Numbered from the stretch's first letter, positions 54,683 through 63,794 are shown. The stretch is 64,000 bases of DNA from Chloroflexota bacterium (GCA_019873625.1 JAIOAW010000011.1:16077-80076), one strand, 5' to 3'. Notes: a model not told the origin generated them from the letters alone. Made by a program: numbers and translations.

Positions 54683-55347
54683 TGACCTCAACGCCCCTGC
54701 AACGCCTGCGCTTCACCTTTGCGGTAGATGGCCCTTTGCGCTATATCGCCGTGCTCGACCGGGGGCGCCTTTGGGAGCGCCTCCTCCGGCGGGCGGGTTT
54801 GCCTTTGGCCTACAGCCAAGGGTTCAACCCGCACCCCCGCGTGCAGTTTGCCGATGCTCTCCCCTTGGGCTATGCCAGCCTCTGCGAGAGGGTGGACGTT
54901 TTTCTGCAAGAGGCGATGTCGCCTGGCGAGGCCCTCGCGCGCACCCGCGCCCAAAGCCCTGAGGGGTTGACCATCCTTTCGGCCGAAGAGGTACCTCTCA
55001 AGGCCCCTCCGTTGCAGGGCCTGGTGCGCGCGGCGGTGTACTGCGTGGAGGCCTGGGCGTCCGAGCCGACCGACGTCGTCAAGGAACGGATTGCCCGCCT
55101 GCTCGCTGCCCCTACCCTTCCCCGTACGCGCCCCGGCAGAGGGCAGGTGTATGATTTGCGTCCCCTTATCGAGGCCATAGACTATACGGCGGGGGAAGAA
55201 GGCCGCCACACGTTGATGATGCGGCTGCGCTGCGGTTCGCAAGGTTCGGGCCGCCCCGAGGAAGTGCTTTCGGCGCTGGAACTCGCCCTCGAACACGCTT
55301 CGATTTGCCGCACTGAACTCATTTGGGTGCCGCAGGAGGTTTCATAA
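54682..55347 (+). CDS. DUF2344 / TIGR03936-type radical SAM-associated protein
   Basis: 'LRFTFAVDGPLRYIAVLDRGRLWERLLRRAGLPLAYSQGFNPHP' is the family signature, 'LPLGYASLCERVDVFL' the next block. 221 aa, with the ATG at 54682 inside a TAATG overlap with the radical SAM gene; a longer frame from 54547 is a shadow of that gene. It always travels with TIGR03960-like proteins, so a joint action on tRNA or RNA is a common guess. The HIT gene overlaps its stop in the same TAATG manner. Confidence 0.88.
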   Translation: MTSTPLQRLRFTFAVDGPLRYIAVLDRGRLWERLLRRAGLPLAYSQGFNPHPRVQFADALPLGYASLCERVDVFLQEAMSPGEALARTRAQSPEGLTILSAEEVPLKAPPLQGLVRAAVYCVEAWASEPTDVVKERIARLLAAPTLPRTRPGRGQVYDLRPLIEAIDYTAGEEGRHTLMMRLRCGSQGSGRPEEVLSALELALEHASICRTELIWVPQEVS

Positions 55348-55922
55348 TGAATCGTCTCTGGTCGCCCTGGCGTATGGAGTACATCCGCGGAGAAAAGCCG
55401 GAGGGCTGCATCTTTTGCCTCAAACCCCGCGAGGACGAGGAGAACGATGCCGAAAACCTCATCCTCGTGCGCGGCAAGCGGTGCTTTGTGATGTTGAACC
55501 GCTACCCCTATACGAACGGGCACCTTATGGTGGTGCCCTACGAGCACGTGAGTATGCCCACGGACTTACCGCCCGAGGTGCTCCTGGAGATGATGCAACT
55601 CGTCAACATCAGCCTCCTCGTCCTCCAAGAGGTGATGCACCCCGATGGCTTCAACGTGGGGATGAACCTCGGCGCCTCGGCCGGCGCGGGCATCAAAGAC
55701 CATATCCATATGCACGTGGTGCCGCGATGGGTGGGCGATACGAACTTTATGCCCGTCATTGGCGACACGCGCGTCATCGTCGAGAGCCTCCGCGCTTGCT
55801 ACGAAAACCTCAAGCCCTGTTTTGACCGCTATTGTTCGCTCCAAGAGCAAAAGGAGCGCCTGACGGCCTCCCTCGCCCCGGCGGAGGAGGAAGCGGAGAG
55901 GCCCCCCGATGACGAGAATTGA
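55347..55922 (+). CDS. HIT-family (Ap4A phosphorylase-like) protein
   Basis: A nucleotide-binding hydrolase or phosphorylase with the histidine triad 'DHIHMHVVPRW'. The N-terminus 'LWSPWRMEYI' and 'GCIFC' (CxxC zinc-type) followed by 'LNRYPYTNGHLMVVPYEH' match the actinobacterial/Chloroflexi branch that includes Rv2613c, an Ap4A phosphorylase. GGAGG lies upstream of ATG 55347. 191 aa. The stop codon overlaps the -35 box of the B12 riboswitch promoter. Confidence 0.9.
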   Translation: MNRLWSPWRMEYIRGEKPEGCIFCLKPREDEENDAENLILVRGKRCFVMLNRYPYTNGHLMVVPYEHVSMPTDLPPEVLLEMMQLVNISLLVLQEVMHPDGFNVGMNLGASAGAGIKDHIHMHVVPRWVGDTNFMPVIGDTRVIVESLRACYENLKPCFDRYCSLQEQKERLTASLAPAEEEAERPPDDEN

Positions 55923-55947
55923 CGCCTCTTCGGCGCCGTGGTAAAAT
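55919..55947 (+). promoter_or_regulatory. Promoter of the cobalamin riboswitch transcript
   Basis: TTGACG (55919-55924) and TAAAAT (55942-55947) are exactly 17 bases apart. A start near 55954 would put the whole aptamer (55973-56088) in the leader. Confidence 0.75.
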
Positions 55948-55972
55948 GGCGGCGTTGGCCAAACCTTATGGG

Positions 55973-56088
<116 letters not shown>

Positions 56089-56268
56089 TGCCATTCCACA
56101 GCCTTCGCGGAAAGGACAGGGATGGATATGCGGATCATTTCTCTTCCTCGGTTTCCCCTTCTCCCTCGGTGCCGCACTCCGGATGGCGCTGCCTCCCGCC
56201 GAATGCCCTAGCGGCCTCTTGGCCTGAGAGATAGCCCATTTATCCATCTTTTTGGAGGAGGCACCCCG
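56089..56268 (+). promoter_or_regulatory. Riboswitch expression platform / leader
   Basis: This 180-base leader has no coding sense. A ribosome site GGAGGAGG (56254-56261) lies seven bases before ATG 56269. GATGGATA (56121-56128) is the exact reverse complement of TATCCATC (56241-56248), which is followed by TTTTT (56249-56253) and then the ribosome site. A long-range stem could therefore act as a terminator or hide the ribosome site. CCTCTTGG (56215-56222) and nearby GGCC repeats could also form a small hairpin. The mechanism is uncertain. Confidence 0.5.
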
Positions 56269-58884
56269 ATGCATCGCCTTGTGTCGCGTATTCTCAGCGT
56301 GTTTTTGTGCCTCGCGGCGCTCATCGCCCTCCCTCTTGCACCCGTGCGCGCCGATGAGCGCCTTCTGGAGCGCCAGCGGCTTGCGGCGGAACGCGCCATA
56401 GCCTGGCTGCGCACCCAACAGCAGGAAGATGGCTCCTTCCCCACGGCCTTTGGGCACCCGGCAGGCATCAGCCTGGATGTGCTCCATGCGCTTCTCGTCG
56501 CCGGCGTGGACCCCACCACGTGGCGAGCGAATGAAAAGGCCGCGGATTTACTTTCCTACCTCATCGGCGCGGCGGAGGCCTATGCCACCTCTCCCGCCGC
56601 CACGGGGAAACTCATCGCCTCCCTCTCGGCAGCCGGCCTGGATGTGCAAAACCTCGCCGGGTTTGACGCCGCCGCAAAACTCGCCTCCTTCGCCCGGCCA
56701 GATGGCTCCTACGGTGAAGCGGGCACCCTGGCCGATCAAGCGTGGGCGATGATCGGGCTGGCCGCATTGCGGCAGCCCATCGCCCAAGCGACCGTCAACC
56801 GCCTCCTCGAGGGGCAGAACGCCGATGGCGGCTGGGGATGGGCCAGCGGCCAGCCGAGCGACGCCGATTCCACGGCGCTTGCCTTGCAGGCCCTGGCTTG
56901 CGCCGGCCGGAACAATGAGGACCCCTCGGTGAAAAAGGCCCTCGCCTACCTCCAATCCCTCCAAAGCCCCACGGGAGCCATCGAGGGATGGGGCGCCCCG
57001 AACGCCAGTTCCACGGCCTATACCTTGCAGGCCCTCATCGCCGTGGGCGAAGACCCGCTCGGCGAGGCCTGGCGCACCCCCGGCGGCCGAACCTTGCTGG
57101 ATGGCCTCTTGACCTTACAGACCGAGGAGGGAGGGTTCGCCTCTTTTGAGGGCAAGCCCGACGTCTTTTCGACGGCACAGGCCATCCCCGGCCTTTTGGG
57201 CAAGCCTTTCCCCCTGCCCGGCCCGGTGCCGATCCTCCGTGGGGCGCTGGGTTATTTGCACTCCATCCAAGGGGCCGATGGGGGGTTCGGCGAGGCCCTG
57301 ACGGGCGAAGTGCTCTTGGCCTTGGCCGCCGCCGGCGAGGACCCACGCCTCTGGCAAGGCAGCACGGGGCAATCGGTGCTCGATGCGGCCATCGCACTCG
57401 CGCCCAAGGCCGATAACGCCGGCAAGGCGGGGCGCTTGGCCCTTGCCCTCGTCCGGTCTGGGCAGGACCCTCGCCGCGCCGGGTCGGCCGACCTCATCGC
57501 GGCCATTCAGAAGCCGTACGATCGTGCAACCGGCCTCTATGATCCCTCTGGGAACATCTGGAACCAGGCCTACGCCCTGTGGGCCTTGGCCGAGGCGAAG
57601 GTTGAGGTGCCCCAAGAGGCCCTCGCTTGGCTTGTGCGGAACCAGAATCCCGATGGCGGCTGGGGCTGGAATGCCGCCGCACCGAGCGACAGCAATTCGA
57701 CGGCCCTGGCCGTGCTCGCTTTGCGGGCCTGTGGCTACCCGGCCGAAAGCAAAGAACTCGTCAAGGCGGCGGCCTACTTGCGCAACCGCCAGGCGGATGA
57801 CGGGGGCTACCGTTACGATGCCTCTACGCAGCCCCCAGAGGGCGATGCGAACTCGACGGCCCTTGTGGCCCAGGCCCTCGGCGCTTTGGGCATCGAAACG
57901 CATCTCGGGTGGCTGTGCGCTCGTTCGGCGGGGGTGACGGTCAACCGCCCCCTCGACCGCGTACATACCCTGCAATTAGCGAACGGCGCCCTCGAGTGGC
58001 TGCCCGGCAACGGCGAAAACGCGTTAGCCACGGCGCAGATCATCCCCTTCCTCGCCCATCTCTGCAGGGGCGAAGTCAAGCCCTCCACGATCATCAGCGG
58101 GGGCGCCGCGCCATCCTCCAGCGGCGCTCAGGCGCCTGCCCAAGAGGTCGCCCTTGGCGAGTGGGGCGCTTCCATCGAGGCCTGGCGTAAGGGGATGGCC
58201 CTGGCTGGGTATGCCCTGCCGCAACCTCCTTCGCCCATCACAACGGGCCTCGCTGCGCTCGTGGTGCAATTCGGCGCCGAACGCTACATCGCCCGGGTCG
58301 TGCCGCTTTACGGTGCCTCGCCTTCCGGTTGGGAGGCGCTCCAATCGGCCGGTTTGGCGCTCGCTGCCCAACAGGGCTTCGTCTGCGGAATCGGAGGGGT
58401 CGGCTGCAGCGCGGAGGATTGCTTCTGCGATAAGGCCCACTTCTGGGGGTACTGGCACCATGATGGTCAGGCGTGGAAAATGGCCAGCACGGCTGCAAGC
58501 GACTATACTCTGACCCATCGGGCCATCGAAGGGTGGCGCTGGGGCGCGGGAGATCCGCCCATAGAGGTCAAAGCGGAGGCCCTCTTCGACCCCGCCCGCT
58601 TGGTGCCCGGTATGCCGAGGGTAAGCGTGGTGGGCGGCGGCTTGAGCGTGCGGCTCGATTATCTGGGCGATGTGGATGAAGATGCGCGCGTAACGGCCAC
58701 TTTGCAAACCTCCGGCGGTGCCAAGTTCAGCACACCGTTGCGGCGTTTTGCGGCCTTGGGCCTTTTTGTGGGGACCCTCGAGGGGAACCTCCCCACGGGC
58801 GAGCATACCCTTTGCCTTGCCTATGAGGATCCCGATGGCGTGAACGGCTCAGCCCTGTGGTGCGCGCCGGTGACCCTGCCCTGA
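56269..58884 (+). CDS. Secreted transcobalamin-like protein (alpha/alpha toroid + DUF4430-like domain)
   Basis: A signal peptide ends near 'APVRA'. Residues ~28-600 hold prenyltransferase/squalene cyclase-type repeats, such as 'QNADGGWGWASGQPSDADST' and 'QNPDGGWGWNAAAPSDSNST', predicted to build an alpha6/alpha6 barrel. After a Ser/Ala/Pro linker comes a beta domain with 'VCGIGGVGCSAEDCFC' and 'EGWRWG', which matches the next gene. This two-part plan is that of human intrinsic factor and transcobalamin, which hold B12 between barrel and beta domain. A cobalamin riboswitch precedes it. 871 aa. B12 binding is inferred. Confidence 0.85.
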   Translation: MHRLVSRILSVFLCLAALIALPLAPVRADERLLERQRLAAERAIAWLRTQQQEDGSFPTAFGHPAGISLDVLHALLVAGVDPTTWRANEKAADLLSYLIGAAEAYATSPAATGKLIASLSAAGLDVQNLAGFDAAAKLASFARPDGSYGEAGTLADQAWAMIGLAALRQPIAQATVNRLLEGQNADGGWGWASGQPSDADSTALALQALACAGRNNEDPSVKKALAYLQSLQSPTGAIEGWGAPNASSTAYTLQALIAVGEDPLGEAWRTPGGRTLLDGLLTLQTEEGGFASFEGKPDVFSTAQAIPGLLGKPFPLPGPVPILRGALGYLHSIQGADGGFGEALTGEVLLALAAAGEDPRLWQGSTGQSVLDAAIALAPKADNAGKAGRLALALVRSGQDPRRAGSADLIAAIQKPYDRATGLYDPSGNIWNQAYALWALAEAKVEVPQEALAWLVRNQNPDGGWGWNAAAPSDSNSTALAVLALRACGYPAESKELVKAAAYLRNRQADDGGYRYDASTQPPEGDANSTALVAQALGALGIETHLGWLCARSAGVTVNRPLDRVHTLQLANGALEWLPGNGENALATAQIIPFLAHLCRGEVKPSTIISGGAAPSSSGAQAPAQEVALGEWGASIEAWRKGMALAGYALPQPPSPITTGLAALVVQFGAERYIARVVPLYGASPSGWEALQSAGLALAAQQGFVCGIGGVGCSAEDCFCDKAHFWGYWHHDGQAWKMASTAASDYTLTHRAIEGWRWGAGDPPIEVKAEALFDPARLVPGMPRVSVVGGGLSVRLDYLGDVDEDARVTATLQTSGGAKFSTPLRRFAALGLFVGTLEGNLPTGEHTLCLAYEDPDGVNGSALWCAPVTLP

Positions 58885-58900
58885 AAAGCGAGGTGCATCT

Positions 58901-60058
58901 ATGGCCTTTCGGAGTGTTTGGCTCCGCCGGTGGATGGTGTGCGCCCTGGTCGTGGTAGGGGCCTGCCTTTGGCCCCTACCCTCTCTGGCCGATGGGTCGC
59001 GGGCCGGGGTGATCATCGTGGATGGCACGGGTGCAGCGCCCACGACCGTCTGCGTGACCTTTGCCGAAAAGGAAATCACGGGCATTGATCTCCTCCGCCG
59101 CGCCCAGCCCGACCTCGTTACCCAAGTCTCTATAGCGGGCGAGGCCGTGTGCAAGATCGGCCCTACGGGCTGCACCTACCCCGCCGAAGAGTGCTTTTGC
59201 GCCTGCCGAGGGGCAGAGTGCCTCTATTGGAGTTACTGGTACCGGGAGGGGAATCGCTGGGTCTATTCGGCGCGGGGGGCGAACAGCCGCATCGTGCGCC
59301 ATGGCGACTTGGATGCCTGGGTATGGGGCAACGGGCAAACGATGCCTCCCAACCTCGTATGGGAGGATGTGTGCTCGAACTCGCCTCTGGCTGCCCAGGG
59401 CGTGCAGAATCCCTCACCGCTCAATACGCCGCCCCCTGCCCAAGGGGAACCCTACCCTGGGCTGACGGAGACGCCGGTGAAAACGCCCACGCCCTCACCT
59501 AACCCCAATGGGGCCTACCCGGGGCCTGAGCCAACGCATACGGCCACCGCCGCGCCCACCGAGGCGCTCCCCCAGCGCCCCACGGCCACGGTGCGCCCTT
59601 CGAACACGCCCCAGGAGCCTACGCCAACCCAGCCGGAGAGGCCGACGAATACACCAGCGCCCACCGCCTTGCCCAACCGCCCGACGCCGGCAGCCGCCTG
59701 GGCCACCACCGCGCCGGTGACGCTCACCCCCTTGCCCGAACCCACCGGTTCCTCTACGCCCCCTTCGGCCGAAGGGGGCGCTGGCGCCCTTACGGCCACG
59801 CCGGATATCGTCGCCAACAAAATTCGCGAAGGCGTCGCCCAGGCGCGCGCCGCGGCCCAGGCCCGGAGCGCCTCTCCCGCGCCGCATCGGGAATATGGGG
59901 CCTTTGCGGCGCTGGCGATCATTTTGGGGGCAGTTGCGGGAACCCTCGCCCTAAGGCGGCGCCGACGCGCCGCAGCCGCCCTCTACCCGCCCCAGCCGAC
60001 TGGCGCGCCGGAAAGTGAACGGCCTGAGGAACCCCCACCGCAGGATCAGGGCGCCTAA
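58901..60058 (+). CDS. Membrane-anchored DUF4430-like (transcobalamin beta-domain) protein
   Basis: A signal peptide (to about 'PSLA') is followed by a DUF4430-like domain: 'VCVTFAEKEITGIDLLRRA', 'VCKIGPTGCTYPAEECFCAC', 'YWSYWYREGNRWVYS' and 'DAWVWG'. The same Cys/Trp pattern ends the upstream protein. A long Pro/Thr/Ala-rich stretch (about 165-300) leads to a single TM helix ('FAALAIILGAVAGTLAL') and an RRRRR stop-transfer, so the domain is displayed outside on a flexible stalk. It starts 16 bases after the toroid gene and shares the riboswitch. Likely partner or receptor for the secreted protein. Confidence 0.85.
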   Translation: MAFRSVWLRRWMVCALVVVGACLWPLPSLADGSRAGVIIVDGTGAAPTTVCVTFAEKEITGIDLLRRAQPDLVTQVSIAGEAVCKIGPTGCTYPAEECFCACRGAECLYWSYWYREGNRWVYSARGANSRIVRHGDLDAWVWGNGQTMPPNLVWEDVCSNSPLAAQGVQNPSPLNTPPPAQGEPYPGLTETPVKTPTPSPNPNGAYPGPEPTHTATAAPTEALPQRPTATVRPSNTPQEPTPTQPERPTNTPAPTALPNRPTPAAAWATTAPVTLTPLPEPTGSSTPPSAEGGAGALTATPDIVANKIREGVAQARAAAQARSASPAPHREYGAFAALAIILGAVAGTLALRRRRRAAAALYPPQPTGAPESERPEEPPPQDQGA

Positions 60059-60082
60059 AAGGAGCGGCCCGCCTGAGCCGGA

Positions 60083-60634
60083 TCACTCCGCAGCGGTTTG
60101 GGCCTCTGCCATCAGGGCCTGGCGGGTGCGCTCATAGATTTGCCGCGCATAGGCGCCGTAACACACCATCAAGACGCGCTCGATGGTCGCATCGTGCGCG
60201 AGGAAGGCAGCCACCTCGCGCAGGGCGATGCGCGCCGCCCGCTCCATCGGGAAGCCATATGCCCCGGTACTGATGGCTGGGAAGGCGATCGTCTTGATGC
60301 CGTGCGTCACGGCGAGGGCCAGGCTGTTGCGGTAACAGCGCGCAAGGAGTACATCCTCATCGGCACGGCCCCCCTGCCATACGGGGCCGACGGTGTGGAT
60401 GACCCATTTGGCCTTGAGGTTGTAGCCCCCCGTAATCTTGGCCTCGCCCGTTTCGCAGCCGCCCAAGGTGCGGCATTCCGCCAAGAGGCCCGGCCCTGCG
60501 GCGCGGTGGATGGCGCCATCCACGCCGCCCCCTCCTAGGAGCGTGCGGTTGGCCGCGTTGACGATGGCATCCACCTCAAGCGTGGTGATATCGCCCTCGA
60601 CGATCTCGATGCGTTCCCAAACGGGGTAAGCCAT
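60083..60634 (-). CDS. Macrodomain protein (ADP-ribose/O-acetyl-ADP-ribose hydrolase-like)
   Basis: '[40 protein letters not shown]' contains the ADP-ribose-binding Asp, Asn and the [10 protein letters not shown] catalytic loop, and '[13 protein letters not shown]' the second phosphate-binding loop. It resembles the YmdB/MacroD1 class that removes ADP-ribose from O-acetyl-ADP-ribose or proteins. ATG 60634 has GGGAGG upstream. 183 aa. It faces away from the DUF1015-serA unit. Confidence 0.9.
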   Translation of the reverse strand: MAYPVWERIEIVEGDITTLEVDAIVNAANRTLLGGGGVDGAIHRAAGPGLLAECRTLGGCETGEAKITGGYNLKAKWVIHTVGPVWQGGRADEDVLLARCYRNSLALAVTHGIKTIAFPAISTGAYGFPMERAARIALREVAAFLAHDATIERVLMVCYGAYARQIYERTRQALMAEAQTAAE

Positions 60635-60663
60635 CGGGCACCTCCCGTATAGGTGATGAAACC

Positions 60664-60691
60664 ATTGTAGCAAAGCGCCTGCGGTGCGCAA
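60664..60691 (-). promoter_or_regulatory. Minus-strand promoter for the macrodomain gene
   Basis: TTGCGC (60686-60691) and TACAAT (60664-60669) on the minus strand are 16 bases apart, about 30 bases before ATG 60634. Confidence 0.5.
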
Positions 60692-60702
60692 AGCGCGGCG
60701 TT

Positions 60703-60731
60703 TTGACGCACGAGTGGCCCCGTGCTAGAAT
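60703..60731 (+). promoter_or_regulatory. Promoter for DUF1015-serA with structured leader
   Basis: TTGACG (60703-60708) and TAGAAT (60726-60731) are exactly 17 bases apart, and a TG stands just before the -10 box. The leader of about 125 bases to ATG 60865 has a direct repeat TCGCGGCCAC (60731-60740 and 60756-60765) and GC-rich hairpin potential. Confidence 0.7.
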
Positions 60732-60864
60732 CGCGGCCACAGATTCGCAGTCGAGTCGCGGCCACGAGGCGCCACGTCAGGCCTCGGGCGCAGCATCTGG
60801 CAGTGCTTGCCAATGTTGTGCTCCGGCGAGGCGGGCGCTTTTCGTTTACCCAGTGAAAGGCGCT

Positions 60865-62163
60865 ATGGTAGATTTCGCCCCTCTGCACGCCATAACCTAT
60901 CATCCCTCGCTGGCGGGGCTTGTCGTTTTGGCACCACCTTACGATGTGATCTCGCCCGAACAACTCGAGCGCTTGCGCCGGGCCAGCCCCTACAACATCG
61001 CCCATATCCTCCTGGGGCCAACCCTGACGGCGGAGGGTTGGCACCAAGGCGCGGCCGAGACCTTTCGGCGTTGGCTCAGCGAGGGCCGCCTCCAGAGGCA
61101 GGATATACCGGCCTATTGGGTCTACAAGCAGACCTTCTCGCTGGGGGATGGGCACCCCCGTACGCGCACAGGGATCTTGGGGCGCCTCCGGCTTGCGCCA
61201 TGGGGGCAGGGCGTCTATCGGCATGAGCACACGCGCGCCCGCGCCAAGCAGGATCGCCTCGAACTGGTGCGTGCGGTGCGCGCGAACCTCAGCCCGGTCT
61301 TTGGCCTATACCGCGAGGCCCTCCCGAAGGAATACCTTGCCCCGCCCCCCCAGGCCTGGTTGGATGGCACCGATGAGGAGGGCGTGCGCCACACCGCGTG
61401 GCCCATCACCAGCGCCGAGGCCCTTGCGGCCATCCAACAGGCTCTAGAGCACCAAGAGGTCGTCATCGCCGACGGGCATCATCGCTACGAGACGGCCCTC
61501 GCTTACCGCGAGGAACGCCGCCGCGCCGAGGGCGACCCTCCCTCGCCCCAGGCCTATGATTACGTTCTGGCCTACCTCGTCGCGCTCGACGACCCGGGTT
61601 TGTGCATCCTGCCGACGCATCGGCTCATCGGCCCGCAGCCCCCGCTGGATAAACCGGCCTTCCTGCGCAACCTGGAGGCCCAATTCGACCTCATGCCCTA
61701 TCGAGGCTTGGCCGATCTTTTGAGCGCCCTGAATCGGAGCCAAGGCCCCGCGTTTGGCTGCGCTTTGGGAGAAGCCGGCCTGTGGCTCCTGCGCCTGCGC
61801 GATGCGGAGGGTGTGCGCCGCCGCTTGAGGACGCACTTGCCCGAAGAACTCGCTGCGCTCGACGTCGTCCTCCTGCAAGAATGCCTTCTTGAGCCGCTCC
61901 TGGGCATTTCAGCCGAAGAACGCGCCCACGGCAACCGCCTCTCCTACACCACGGATGCCTACGAGGCTTGGCAGGCCACACGCCAAGGGAAGGCGGAGGC
62001 GGCCTTCTTCCTAAAGGCCACGCCGCTTGAGCACGTATGGCAGGCGGCCACCCACGGCGTGGTGATGCCACAAAAGAGCACCTATTTTCACCCCAAGCCC
62101 TTGAGCGGCATCGTCATCAATCCTTTGGATGAGCCCGCGCACCATAAGAGGGGGCACCTATGA
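60865..62163 (+). CDS. DUF1015-family protein
   Basis: 'APPYDVISPEQLERLRRASPYNIAHI' opens the family, then 'WVYKQTF', 'HEHTRARAKQDRLELVRAVRANLSPVFGLY', 'VIADGHHRYETAL' and 'LPTHRLI'. ATG 60865 is chosen with GAAAGG upstream; the open frame runs back to 60703 but that part is the promoter and leader. 432 aa. The 'DGHHR' motif recalls ParB/sulfiredoxin-fold enzymes, to which the free-serine kinase SerK belongs. Its stop overlaps the serA start (ATGA), so a link with serine metabolism is likely. Activity is unproven. Confidence 0.85.
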   Translation: MVDFAPLHAITYHPSLAGLVVLAPPYDVISPEQLERLRRASPYNIAHILLGPTLTAEGWHQGAAETFRRWLSEGRLQRQDIPAYWVYKQTFSLGDGHPRTRTGILGRLRLAPWGQGVYRHEHTRARAKQDRLELVRAVRANLSPVFGLYREALPKEYLAPPPQAWLDGTDEEGVRHTAWPITSAEALAAIQQALEHQEVVIADGHHRYETALAYREERRRAEGDPPSPQAYDYVLAYLVALDDPGLCILPTHRLIGPQPPLDKPAFLRNLEAQFDLMPYRGLADLLSALNRSQGPAFGCALGEAGLWLLRLRDAEGVRRRLRTHLPEELAALDVVLLQECLLEPLLGISAEERAHGNRLSYTTDAYEAWQATRQGKAEAAFFLKATPLEHVWQAATHGVVMPQKSTYFHPKPLSGIVINPLDEPAHHKRGHL

Positions 62164-63749
62164 AGGTTCTAATCAGCGATGGACTTGATGAGGCAGGGCT
62201 GGCCCTCCTGAGGGGGTATGCGGAAGTCGAAGTGCACCGGAGTATGCCCAAGGCCGAGCTCCTCGAGGCCCTGCCCGCGTGCGATGCGCTTATCGTGCGC
62301 AGCAGTACCCAAGTGACGGACGAGGTATTGGCCGCCGGCGCCAAATTACGCGTGGTGGGCCGCGCCGGCACTGGCGTGGATAACATTGACGTCGAAGCGG
62401 CCACGCGGCGAGGCATTGCCGTGGTGAACGCGCCCGCGGGCAACAGCAACGCCGTGGCTGAACATACCATTGCCTTGATGCTCGCCCTCGCGCGGCGCCT
62501 GTATGGGGCCGTCTCGTCGCTCAAGGCGGGCCGCTGGGAAAAGAGCGGCCTCCAAGGCCACGAGGTCAAGGGCAAGATCTTGGGGTTGATCGGCCTGGGG
62601 CGCATCGGGGCGCTCGTGGCCTCCAAGGCCAAGGGGCTAGAGATGCGCGTGATGGCCTTTGACCCGTATGTAACCTCGGCGCGGGCGGCCTCGTTGGGCG
62701 TGGAACTCGCCTCCCTCGACGAAGTCCTCTCTCAGGCGGATTTCCTCTCCGTGCACACCCCGCTCACGCCGCAAACGCACGGCCTTTTAGGCCGCAAGGA
62801 ATTGGCGCGCCTCAAACCCACTACCTATGTCCTCAACTGCGCGCGCGGGGGCATTATTGACGAAGAAGCCCTCGAAGAGGCGCTCCGCGAGGGGCGCATC
62901 GCCGGCGCTGGGTTGGATGTGTTCGAAGTGGAGCCGGCCACCTCCTCGCGCCTCATCGGCCTGCCCAACGTCATCGCCACGCCCCACGTGGGGGCCTCGA
63001 CGGCAGAGGCCCAACAGCAAGTAGCCATAGACGTGGCCCAGGCCGTGCTAGACGTCTTGCAAGGGCGCATTCCGGCCACGCCGGTAAATTTGCCTTACGT
63101 GCCCCCGCAGGCCTTGGGGTTCCTTCAGCCTTACCTTGACCTCGCTCAACGGATGGGCGCCTTTTTTTTCCAGTGGCACGGGGGCTTTGCCAACCGCCTC
63201 GAACTCATCTACCAGGGCGAGGTGTGCGAGTACGATACGCGCCTTTTGACCGCGGCCTTTTTGGTGGGCCTCCTCTCGCAGACCACGGCCCAGCCCGTCA
63301 ACCTGGTGAACGCTAACCTCATCGCCGAACGGCGCGGCTTGGCCATCTCGGAGATGTGCCTGCCCACCTCGGCGATGTACGAAAGCCTCATCACGGCCCG
63401 CCTAGGGAACGGCGAGGCCAACCGCTCCATCTCCGGCGCGATGATCCAGGGCGAGCCACACCTCGTCAACCTGGACGATCAGCGGCTGACCTGCGTCCTG
63501 GCTGGGCATATGCTCGTAGATTTGCACCAAGACCGGCCCGGCATCGTGGGGCGGATGGGCCTCATCTTGGGCGATGAGGGCATCAATATCTCCTTCGTGC
63601 AGATGAGCCGCGCCCAACGCGGTGGCGCCCAGATAATGATCCTCGGCCTGGATGAGCCGGTGCCGGCCGCGCTCCTACCTCGCTTCCAGCAGGTGCCCAA
63701 CGTCCAGCGCGTGCGCGCTATCTCTCTGCCGCCCTTGGACGCAAAATAG
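62160..63749 (+). CDS. serA: D-3-phosphoglycerate dehydrogenase
   Basis: First enzyme of the phosphorylated serine pathway, oxidising 3-phosphoglycerate with NAD+. The catalytic part has 'VVGRAGTGVDNIDVEAATRRG', the Rossmann 'GLIGLGRIGALVASKAKG' and 'NCARGGIIDEEALEEALREG', then 'TPHVGASTAEAQ' with the catalytic His. The C-terminus holds the intervening (ASB) domain and an ACT domain ('HQDRPGIVGRMGLILGDEGINI'), the long bacterial form that can be inhibited by serine. 529 aa is the normal length of that form. Confidence 0.95.
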   Translation: MKVLISDGLDEAGLALLRGYAEVEVHRSMPKAELLEALPACDALIVRSSTQVTDEVLAAGAKLRVVGRAGTGVDNIDVEAATRRGIAVVNAPAGNSNAVAEHTIALMLALARRLYGAVSSLKAGRWEKSGLQGHEVKGKILGLIGLGRIGALVASKAKGLEMRVMAFDPYVTSARAASLGVELASLDEVLSQADFLSVHTPLTPQTHGLLGRKELARLKPTTYVLNCARGGIIDEEALEEALREGRIAGAGLDVFEVEPATSSRLIGLPNVIATPHVGASTAEAQQQVAIDVAQAVLDVLQGRIPATPVNLPYVPPQALGFLQPYLDLAQRMGAFFFQWHGGFANRLELIYQGEVCEYDTRLLTAAFLVGLLSQTTAQPVNLVNANLIAERRGLAISEMCLPTSAMYESLITARLGNGEANRSISGAMIQGEPHLVNLDDQRLTCVLAGHMLVDLHQDRPGIVGRMGLILGDEGINISFVQMSRAQRGGAQIMILGLDEPVPAALLPRFQQVPNVQRVRAISLPPLDAK

Positions 63750-63794
63750 GCCGTTCTTTTGGAGCGTGGAAGCCGCACGCCCGCAAAGGCCGCG

